Source: Gymnogyps californianus
Lineage: Eukaryota; Chordata; Aves; Accipitriformes; Cathartidae
Assembly (NCBI RefSeq): GCF_018139145.2
Contig: NC_059475.1
Coordinates: 18,418,937 to 18,482,936 of the forward strand
DNA length: 64,000 bases
Direction: 5' to 3'
Under the pieces are notes generated by a model that saw only the letters and a list, made by a program, of their open reading frames with translations, did not search any database and was not told where the DNA came from. The translations under genes were made by a program, and so were the position numbers. How positions within the stretch are numbered: the first letter of the stretch is position 1; every line of letters starts with the position of its first letter. Below, in pieces: positions 56,167 through 64,000 of this stretch.

Positions 56167-58820
56167 CTGGGGGAGAGGGGACACAAGAAAGAGGGTCAGT
56201 GGGAGGGTGCTCACCACAGCGGGGACCCGCTCAGCCCTGAGCACTGCACGGAAACCCACCTGGATCTGATCGAAAGGCACCTCAAAAACAAACACCTCGT
56301 TGAAGTAAGGGCTTAAGGTGTTTTTCTTCACACTTGTCTTCTTCTTCTTCCATTTCTTCCTGTTCAGGATGAGATGCACCTTGACAAAAGGATCTGAGGA
56401 GAGAGAGGACACGGCTGGCACACATGACAATTTTTGACTGAGGAGCTCAGCCACGAGACAGCTTCCCTGGGCCATTCCCAAGCAGAGCACTGCATCCCAC
56501 TTGTCACTTCTCATTGTGAGCATCCACCCCTCTTCCCCTTGCCAGCCACCCTAAAGCTCACCTCCTCCTGCCTCCTGCCACAAGTTCCCCATACAATCCA
56601 GCCATGACAACTCCTCCTGGGAGATACTGCCAGCTCTGCCCAAAGCTGGAGTGTCTGTGCTGGGGAAGGCTGGGAGGTGGCCAAGGGCTGGGTATGGTGG
56701 TGGCAGCAGGAAGCAGGTCTCGGCACCAAGAGCTTTCAAGGCTTTGCAGCTCTTGGTGCCATCATTAAGGCCCTCATTAAGGCCTGGGCAGGAGTAGGGA
56801 GATCTGAGCATGAGCAGCCCCTGCTGACCTGAGAGCCCATGGGAGTCCATCCGCTTCAGCTTCTTGGCTTCCAGGATGAGCACCGTCAGCTTGCCAGTGC
56901 TGGGGACGTAGCGCAGCGAGAAGCAGATCTCGCCCAGCTGCTCTTCCTGATGGAGAGATGCCAGCGATGAGCACCGGGCAGAGGAGCCGGCTCACCTGGG
57001 GCTGGAGCACCAGGCTGGCCCCAGGTTTCCTGGGTCTCCCCCACCCTCATACTTGCCCCTAAGGGCCTGCTTCTTGGGGTGGTGGCAAGCAAAGCAACAG
57101 CGCATCCCTTCCAGCAGAGTTTCCCACCCGCCAGAACCAACCTCCACTTTACTGGCTGCCACCAGGTCACTCCACTGCTCAATGACGTGCTGCAGGTTGA
57201 CGCTGGCCAGGGGCAGCTGGACCTCGCCAATGATGTCGTGCTTGGCAAAGCGGTTGAAGTCATAGATCTGCATCACCAGTGTGGATTCAGGCACCTCCGC
57301 CTGGGGTACCTGCAGAGGAGGACCTGAAAGTCCAGACTCACTCCTCGATGGCAGCCCTGCCCCACGGAATGGGGCAGCAGATGCAGTAACAGGTCTTTCT
57401 CTCTGACGCTTCCCCATCCCGGTTGCAAAGGCATCTCCCTGCCTGGAGAGGTTTTTGCCCAGGGAGCAATGCCCATGCAACGCTCTTGGCAGGACCAAAA
57501 ACCATCATCAGCTATAGTTTCCTACCTGGAAAGTGAAGCTCTCATTGAAGACAGGGTTCAGGGTCTTGCGGTAAACCTTGGTCTCGTACCTCTTCTTCCT
57601 ATCAGACGTTAGGTAGATGATCACATACGGATCAGATGTGCCTCCACTGTCCATGGCCTTCAGCTCGGCTGCCTGCTTCACGCCAACTTTCAGCTTAAAA
57701 GGAGTGATGCACAAGGTCACCAGCTGGAGGAAGACGGGGCCAGACGACCGGGGTGTCGGTGGGAAGCAAGCGAGTGCAACAGGGAGGACGCCTCCACGCC
57801 ATGTGGGCGTGAGAGCTGGCAGGCTGCAGGCAGGGGGAGAGGTGCAAGAGAGTATAGTCCACCTCAGTGGGCAGCAAAGAGGGACCATGCAAGAGCAAAT
57901 CCTTTTCCAAGCTGTGCCGCGGCCGCGAGCATCCCCACCTCCTGCGCGCGGAAGTTGTACTCCAGGGAGTACTGCAGCCTTCCTCGCCCCGTCTGCTCCG
58001 TGCCCCGCTCCAGGTCCTCCATCTCGGGCTGGACCTGCAGCAGAGAGCAGCACTACCCTCAGGACATGCTCAGCTACATCCCCAGCCATGCCGTGCTCCC
58101 ACCACCCCCAGGACCAGGCAGCGCGGCAGCAAACCTCTCAGGGAGGAGGGAGGTGGGGGAGAGGGAAAGCAGGACGCACGAGGCTGGCCATGGTGGAGCT
58201 GCTGACAGCGTGCAAGCTGACTCTCTCCTTCTTCTTGGGCTTCTTCTTGCCACAGTAGCACCTGACGATGCAGATGAGGAAGAGGAGGAGGAGAATGGCC
58301 ACTGCCACAGCCACGGTGATGAGCGCCCATTTGGGTACTGGTGTGATGTTCAGGGAGCAGAGATGGACAGAAGAGTTAAAACCAAGCAAAAACATATAGA
58401 GTGCCTTTAAACCCCTCCCTGGTGCTTCAGCATTAAGGAGTTGTACTTTCAAAATTGCCCCTATAATCCTGGACAGGCCCCATGCAGGGAGGCTGTAGCT
58501 GGAGACCATTCCCCAAACAGGCAGCAAGGATGCCCTGCACTCCCGGAGCGGCGTGGTACCACTCTGCAGCATCACCACCCCAATGGACCCCGCTGGAAAA
58601 AGGGATTTGGAGGGAGGGAGAAGTGGATACACAGCCTCAGAGTCCAGGAGCCCCGACAAATAACACTGCCTGAGAGAGCAGGGCAAGCGCCACCATACTC
58701 ACGTGGGATCCGGCTAAGCCAGCCACCCAGGAAGCCCGGCCGAGCTGTGGTGGTGATGGCCACGGTGCTGCCGGTGAGCAGGGAGGCCGTCACTCTGCCT
58801 TTCCTGGCTGCTACCGCCAT
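55933..58820 (-). CDS. SYT8: Synaptotagmin 8 (SYT8)
   Basis: Membrane-anchored protein with tandem C2 domains, a membrane-trafficking factor. Eight coding exons fit in phase: 58703-58820, 58180-58337, 57939-58034, 57526-57723, 57142-57309, 56829-56946, 56260-56393 and 55933-56166, giving 407 residues. Residues 1-40 are a short lumenal part without a signal peptide, 44-64 the membrane segment, then a Cys/Lys-rich linker ([12 protein letters not shown]). C2A covers about 110-240, C2B about 247-390, with the polybasic KKWKKKKTS (298-306) and WHSL (381-384). Human SYT8 shares PRWALI, WKKRKT, NVDLVLAVWD and the carboxyl end. Ca2+ ligand positions: C2A D149, D155, D207, N209 and D215; C2B D280, D286, D340, D342 and E348. 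Most are kept, unlike human SYT8 from memory. The ATG exon has an acceptor at 58838, so a non-coding 5' exon lies upstream. Confidence 0.96.
56260..56393 (-). CDS. SYT8: SYT8 C2B exon b
   Basis: 134 nt encoding (D)[20 protein letters not shown] then [18 protein letters not shown]. Acceptor ctcctcag at 56394, donor CAG/gtgggt at 56259. Carries the polybasic strand. Confidence 0.96.
56829..56946 (-). CDS. SYT8: SYT8 C2B exon a
   Basis: 118 nt encoding [20 protein letters not shown] then [19 protein letters not shown]. Acceptor ctctccatcag at 56947, donor CAG/gtcagc at 56828. [12 protein letters not shown] is a standard C2B opening. Confidence 0.96.
57142..57309 (-). CDS. SYT8: SYT8 C2A exon b
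   Basis: 168 nt encoding [20 protein letters not shown], then [14 protein letters not shown] and on to KVE. Acceptor ctctgcag at 57310, donor GAG/gttggt. Third calcium loop [10 protein letters not shown]: the second Asp of the usual YDFDRFSKHD is Asn209. Confidence 0.95.
57526..57723 (-). CDS. SYT8: SYT8 C2A exon a
   Basis: 198 nt encoding [20 protein letters not shown], then [18 protein letters not shown] and [20 protein letters not shown]. Acceptor tcttcctccag at 57724, donor CAG/gtagga at 57525. First calcium loop Asp149 and Asp155 present. Confidence 0.96.
57939..58034 (-). CDS. SYT8: SYT8 linker exon
   Basis: 96 nt encoding [20 protein letters not shown] then [12 protein letters not shown]. 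Acceptor ctgctgcag at 58035, donor GAG/gtgggg at 57938. Ends in the first strand of C2A (LQYSLEYNF, as LQFSLDYNF in other synaptotagmins). Confidence 0.95.
58180..58337 (-). CDS. SYT8: SYT8 transmembrane exon
   Basis: 158 nt encoding [20 protein letters not shown] then [19 protein letters not shown]. Acceptor tcacaccag at 58338, donor CTC/gtgcgt at 58179. One hydrophobic helix followed by Cys (possible palmitoylation) and a basic stop-transfer stretch. Human SYT8 has PRWALIAG here. Confidence 0.93.
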
Positions 58821-58837
58821 GGCTAAGCTGGGGTGAC
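58703..58837 (-). CDS. SYT8: SYT8 exon with start codon
   Basis: 17 nt of 5' UTR after acceptor gcgtccccag (58838), then ATG at 58820-58818 in context tagccATGG. Encodes [17 protein letters not shown] and on to GGWLSRIP. Donor CCCAC/gtgagt at 58702. Confidence 0.85.
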
Positions 58838-59984
58838 CTGGGGACGCAAGCAAAATTAACAGGGTGGGGATTTCCTTTCCAGTAGCACGTGTGCTGACAG
58901 TGGCCCAGGGCTCTAATGAGAGCAAACACAATTAAAATATAGAGCCCAGTGTAAGCATTTAGGGCTTGGCCACTTTGGCAATGAGGTGTTAAATGGAGCA
59001 GGAGGGAGCCGTGGGCAGGGAGGGCTCTGCGCCAGCTGGCCCCTCACCTACAGCCTTCTCATTTATATCCTTGCAAGCCTGCCTTCAGAAAGGGGAGGGA
59101 GCAGGGGGATGGACTGGGGAGTTTTCCTTTGTTTTTGAGAAGAGGAATCACCTGGCTGTAGGGGAAAAAAAATCAAGACCTATTTTGCCTGGCCATCTTC
59201 CCTGGCCAGGCAGCATGAGCTGAAGGGTTTGCTCAGCCCCAGGCAAGCTCCACCATTAGCTAACACCCTTTTTTGGCTATTTTCCCCCTTCTCGCAGGGC
59301 TGAGAAGCAGGAGGGTTTGCTCCTGGGCTTGCAGCAGGGCTGGTGCCTGCCTTGCAGGTGGCAGTGGTGCCACCAGGGTGGGGTCACGCTGGCTCGGAAA
59401 CTTTGCGTAAGCCCGAGCCGTGCACATGGCAACGCTGACGCAGCTTAAGGGAAGGCTTCAAATTTAAAGCAGAATGGTTTTTCACTACTGCTCTCCCCAT
59501 AGCAAGGCTCTTATTCTAGCATGAATGCTTCCTCATAGCCAAAACTTCCTTCTTGCCTCCTTTTGAGTGAGGAGCAGCAGCAGGAGAGGTGCGCCAGGAG
59601 CCGGGCTGCACGGTGAGTGGGTCTGCAGCCATCACCGTGCTGGCGGCACCCGGCCCTGGTGCCGTGAGGGAGGCTGGCAGTTATGTGCCTGTTTGCCTTG
59701 GCCGCCCCAGCTGCCTGCCCCACATCGAGCAGGTCCCTGCTTAAGCAGCAAATGCCACCTCACTCTGCCTGCACTCTGCCCACATTCTGCCCAACCTGCA
59801 GGGCCATGGCTTCTTGCACAGGGATCCTCCCAGGGAGAAACCACCTCTGTGCTTCCCTCCGCCGAGCCCGCGAAGCCAGCAAGAGCCTTTAATTTTTCCA
59901 ACAGTGGGCTTTGCCACGTGCGGGCATAGGGCTGGAGGGACGTGGGAATTGCTGTCATCCCTGCGGCATGATGGCTGGGGCAAT

Positions 59985-60060
59985 GAGGTGCAGGTTAAAA
60001 GTGACTTGCCCAGGGCCACTTGGGACATCTGTGCCATTGGACACCCAAGCTCCGCTCGCA
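59985..60060 (+). repeat. CR1-L3/MIR-type tail fragment
   Basis: Reads gaggtgcaggttaaaagtga then cttgcccagggccacttggg, close to the aggttaagtgacttgcccaaggtcac core of amniote L3/MIR tails. Confidence 0.5.
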
Positions 60061-62078
60061 GCCTCGCCACCAGCAGCTTTAATGATGGTTTCTCCTGTGC
60101 CCGCACGTGGAAATCAGTGGCCAGTGATGTGCCTGTGATATTTAGGAGGCGCCGGAATGCAGCTTCGGGCTGTGGCAGTGGGTGGACACGACAGCATGGG
60201 CGAGCAGGCACCCACCCAGCACAGAATTAGGTGTCTCAGCACTTTTTCCCTGCCAGACCCCCATGGGCTGTGTCACATTAGTCTGACATCATTGGCCCTG
60301 GTTTAAAAAAAATGTTCATCCCAGCCCCACGGGGTGACCTGAGCCGCTGTTTTGGGGACGATGGGGACAGCCCTGCTGCAGTCTGGGAGAGGCAGCGCAG
60401 CCTTGGTGGGCTCTGCAGGGAGCATTGAGCATCCCTGCTCCTGGAAAAGGGGCTGGGGAACCCCTGCTTCTCACTCCCACCCTGTGCTGACCGGGCTTCT
60501 GAAACCAGACTTACCGATGCGTCTCCTTCCCAGCCTCAGTCTCCCTTCCCCGCCACGCAAGCTCCGGGCCCAGCCACTGCATGTGGCAGGGGCATGCTGC
60601 AGGGTGAGATGGGACCCTGCCGGCTGCAGAGCTGAGGGTGCAGCAGGGATGGTGGCTGCACTGCACGACTGAAACAGGAAAGTCTGCTTTGCCAGCCCAG
60701 GAACCGGGCGGCCCCGGCAGCTCCATCGGCCCCACCTCGCCGCTGACCCAAGCAGTGCTCATGCAGGCAAAAAGCCAGGGGGGAACTCCCTGCTGGACCA
60801 GGAAGCAAAACCTGCCCTCCTGCCCATGCGAACCCGGCGGGCATTGCTGCCCAGCTCTGTGGCCCAGCAAATTCGCTTCTCCAAGTTATCCCTGCAGTGA
60901 TGCTGAGCTGGACCGTGTGACTGCAGGCACTTAGCGCAAGGGGACGGACACTTGCAAGGGGACAGGTGCATGGCTGCGTCCATCCCTGGTGAGCTCTGCA
61001 CTTGGGGAGCCCAGCTCGTTGGCCCACTGGGGTACGCAGTGGTTTAATGCAAGGACCCTGGAAATGCGTGCAGCAGTGGGGATGAACGGGGATGCTCTGC
61101 TCCAAACTGGCAGGGAGGACAGACAGGGCGAGGGGATAGTGCTTGGGTGGCTCCATCCCCCAGCGCCAACAGGAGCAGCACCAGGCACATGGCCAGGAGC
61201 GATTTCACTGGCATCCCTGTCACATTAAATTTATGCTTGCACACTTCTTCCCTTGCTGCCAATTCAGCAAAGTCAGCCCAAAACCTGCCTTGTCACCACG
61301 GAAGTTTGGGCAGGTGCTGGAAGCAGGGAGTGATACTGCCAGTGGCCAATGGCTGACACGGACATGGGGGGAGAGGCCCCAGAAACCAGACCCTTCCCAG
61401 CTCTGCCTGGCCACCCTGGCTCACCGGTCCTGCCAGATTTTCACATGGCCACCAAGGCATTGCCATACGAGGCACCTGGCCATGGGAGAGGTGCCAGGGC
61501 TGCCCCTCAGCCACCCAGAACATGGCCCCGCTCGCAAGTGTCCTGCACTCCTGCTGCTGAGAGAAGCATCATCTCCAGGAGCAGGAGATGCTGCAGGAAT
61601 GATGCTGCAGCAAACCTCAGGGTGGGGGGAAACATAGATGCCAAAGCACTTTTGGCTTTAAACTGGCAGTCCCAGAGGATGCATAGGAGAAATGCATAAA
61701 GGAGACAGGGGGAAAAGGGAACATGCCCAGTAAAATCAGTCAGGGAAAGGAGGTTTGCATATTCATGCTAAAAGCTGAGCATATTAGTAGCCTTTTCAAC
61801 AGGCTGTTTGCTAGAGACAAGCATCTCAGTGAAGCCAAGCTGCGTAGGACCCCGGTTGCAGCCCACACTTCGGGAGGAGATTTGGTGGTGCTGGTGATAA
61901 CCTGGTGCCACGCAGGGAGATGGCTCCTTGGCCGTAATGCAGGTGAGTTTGGTCTCCTTTGGCAGGAGTCAGGCTGGGGACGCTGCTGCTCAGGACCATC
62001 TTCCAGCAGCAGCACAGGAACGTACCCCAGCTGGGCAAGGGAAAAGCTGCAGGATGGCAGCCTGTGCCAGCACACCCT

Positions 62079-62098
62079 CCCCCCCCCCCCCCCCCCCC
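62079..62098 (+). repeat. Homopolymer run of 20 C
   Basis: Uninterrupted C run about 390 bases upstream of the plus-strand TATA box at 62473. Exact length may be uncertain. Confidence 0.9.
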
Positions 62099-62472
62099 AA
62101 TCTCACTCTTGGGCAGAAAAAGAGTATTGAAATACCCTGGCAGCATGAGCCTCGCAGGACTGGGTGCCACACAGCCCACCTGGAAAAGCAAGATCCAAGC
62201 CCAAAAATCACCCCTGCTCAGGGCAGTGTGTAAGAGGCAGCTTTCCGAAAAGAAGGGAAAAGGGATCCAAAAACATTACAGTAAAATTGCAAATGTGGTA
62301 AACCCCCACTGCAACCTGCCATGCTCTGCACCAGCCTTTCTCCCTGGCCCAGCTCCCTGCATCTGCCTGCATATGCTGCAAGCCACTCATCAACAGGTAC
62401 CCCTATGTTTTCGGTCAAAACCACAACCATTATGTATTCAAGGGATAGGAAATGAGAGGTCTGGAGGCACAC

Positions 62473-62480
62473 TATAAATA
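62473..62480 (+). promoter_or_regulatory. Plus-strand TATA box TATAAATA
   Basis: Context cactataaataccccag. Followed by about 380 bases of GC-richer sequence ending in a strong donor at 62860, which fits a promoter plus first exon of a rightward gene. Confidence 0.5.
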
Positions 62481-62504
62481 CCCCAGCTACAGAAATAGAC
62501 ATCG

Positions 62505-62859
62505 CTGCAGCACTTGTAGGCAGCGAGCGACGACTGAGCGCAAGCTCCAAGGCAGCCCAAAAAGCAGGACCAGGGCTGAGCCCCTTCCCAGAGCGTGGCC
62601 GTGTCCGAGGCCAGGCCTGGGCGGCCATGAGCTGCCTGTGCGGCGCCGGCTGGGAAATGCAGTCTGGCCCGGGCACGACGCCAACCTGCCCGACTGCCTA
62701 CAAATCCCAGCACGCCAGGGAGCGGAGCTGCACCCCAGCCTGGCTCCTGCCTGCTTCCTGCCAGCACGGGGAGGGGGAAATATAAACGGCAGCATCTTGG
62801 GCAAAGTTTGGATGCCGCCGCTGGACAGGCTGCACCGGGGAGCAGAGGCAGCACTCGCG
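62505..62859 (+). other. Candidate non-coding first exon of a rightward gene
   Basis: Start inferred about 25-30 bases after the TATA box at 62473, or near 62811 from the second box. It ends at donor GCG/gtgagt (62859/62860). No convincing coding sequence inside. Human synteny places CTSD, then IFITM10, beyond SYT8 in divergent orientation, so this is probably one of those or an intervening gene. No downstream exon is visible in the last 1.1 kb. Confidence 0.4.
62781..62786 (+). promoter_or_regulatory. Second plus-strand TATAAA
   Basis: Context ggaaatataaacggc, 74 bases before the donor at 62860. Could be an alternative core promoter giving a first exon of about 50 nt. Confidence 0.4.
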
Positions 62860-64000
62860 GTGAGTTTGGGCTTTTCTCTCTAGCAAAATCCTGGCTGTGT
62901 GCAGTGGGGTGATAGCTGCTCCATGCTACGCAGCTGTAGGATGAGCTGCAGGGACCAGCAAGCATCCGCCTGAAATGCTTTCCTGTGTGTCTGGCATTGT
63001 GTGTATGGGGGATGCTCGCAGCGGAGATGTGTGCGTGTGCACATATGCATATCTGTAGGTAAACAATACTGCATTTATTAGAGGCAGGTAGATGGAAAGG
63101 AGAAGTCAGGCTTGGTTTGCAGCACTTGGAAGAACAGAGCAGAAATTAGATGTGTTGTTCTCCCTTCAGGAAGGGCTGCTCAGCTCTGTTGCCTCCTCTC
63201 ATTTATTTTTCATTTTCAGAGAAGTACTTGGCTGAAATTCTGTCAGAGGAAAGCTTCTCCCTGCTCAGCTGGGCTGGTGGTTGCCACCCTCTGCCCTGCT
63301 CTCTGGGAGGAGACCCCTTCCCAGCATGGGGTATGGGTGGAGGAAGCAGAGGGATGCTCAGCATCTCCTGGCTTTCCAGGCACCCCCCTGGCTGGGGGAG
63401 CAGCCCTGCCGGCAGGGCTCTCCACCCTGGGGGCAGTCAGGAAGTGCACATGCAAGCATTGAGCCCCCCATGGCAAAGCTCTGGCTCTTGGGGCTGCATT
63501 CTACCAGCCATGCATTTCCTACCAGCCCAGGAAACACTTTGCAGTCCCTGAATAATAAAAATGAATTAAAGAAAACTGGGGTAAAAGAAAGGTCTCCCTG
63601 GAGACCCTGACTTGCCCTTTACACTGCATGCTGGCTTTGGTCTATGCTTGCACAGCCCCCCAGCCCAGTAATCAGGTAGGGCATGAACTGGTAAATGAGG
63701 TTTTAACCCCCTTGCCATCCCCAGCACATCTGTGTAGAGCAGTCATTGCTGCCTCTGCTCTCCAGAGAAACCCTGCCACCGTACTTGTAGGAGCCGCTGG
63801 GTGGAAGTAACTCCCATGGGATCCCCCTTGCTGGGAATGTGAACAGTTCCCGTCCCACAGGCTGAATCCTAAAAGTCCACTTCTAACACTGACTAGTGCA
63901 TAGAAGTGAAGTGTATAGCATGGTGGTCACAAAAACCACAGGACCTGGGTGTACAAAAATAAATGAGATTTATGATTCAGCTGCTAGGCACAGGCAGACC
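62860..64000 (+). other. Right end of window, probable intron 1 of the rightward gene
   Basis: No exon recognised on either strand. One plus-strand AATAAA-like stretch (aataataaaaatgaat near 63551) is in AT-rich sequence and is not tied to a gene. Confidence 0.35.

Larger units (their letters stand above)
58838..62470. other. Region upstream of SYT8
   Basis: No coding gene recognised. SYT8's non-coding first exon and promoter must lie here but cannot be pinned down. An old repeat fragment is at 59990-60060. Open frames up to about 200 codons are GC-driven. Confidence 0.5.

Noticed and set aside
1..64000. CRISPR arrays, operons, prokaryotic mobile elements
   Set aside because: Split genes with GT-AG introns show this is a nuclear vertebrate genome; no direct-repeat arrays were seen.
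1..64000. Recent CR1 LINE or endogenous retrovirus insertion
   Set aside because: No young CR1 3' end, LTR pair or reverse transcriptase-like frame noticed on either strand.

Overview
This is a vertebrate genomic window, most likely avian. It holds four multi-exon genes, all on the minus strand, with canonical GT-AG introns. The fast skeletal troponin I reconstructed here has the amino terminus and wording I recall for chicken TNNI2. Introns are compact and only old, degraded repeats are visible. The gene order LSP1 - TNNI2 - SYT8 is that of human 11p15.5, read here in reverse. The exact species cannot be read from the sequence.

Layout from left to right. 1-25545: LSP1, a leukocyte F-actin-binding phosphoprotein. 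Its first coding exon lies in a GC-rich island near 25.4-25.9 kb, and its last exons run off the left edge. 25.9-39.4 kb: no recognisable gene, with scattered ancient repeats, homopolymer runs and AT-rich stretches that could be regulatory. 39.4-44.7 kb: a complete eight-exon TNNI2, including one 7-nt micro-exon, a second exon with only 8 coding nt, a non-coding first exon and a likely polyadenylation signal. 47.4-50.9 kb: an unnamed two-exon gene for a dual-specificity-phosphatase-fold protein whose signature arginine is leucine, so it is probably a pseudophosphatase. 55.9-58.8 kb: SYT8, with a membrane anchor and two C2 domains. 58.8-62.4 kb: no gene recognised. 62.47-62.86 kb: a plus-strand promoter and candidate first exon for a gene that continues off the right edge. 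By synteny this is the CTSD/IFITM10 side.

The genes do not form a pathway. TNNI2 is a muscle regulatory protein, LSP1 an actin-cytoskeleton protein of white blood cells, and SYT8 a membrane-trafficking C2 protein. Their adjacency is old synteny.

Most interesting points: (1) the phosphatase-like gene between TNNI2 and SYT8, which keeps the Cys and a candidate acid Asp but has lost the loop Arg through what could be a single base change; (2) SYT8 here keeps nearly all the acidic C2 residues expected of a Ca2+ sensor, unlike human SYT8 as I recall it; (3) a 32-G run in LSP1 intron 1; (4) plus-strand TATA boxes at 45.3 kb and 62.5/62.8 kb that no annotated plus-strand gene explains.
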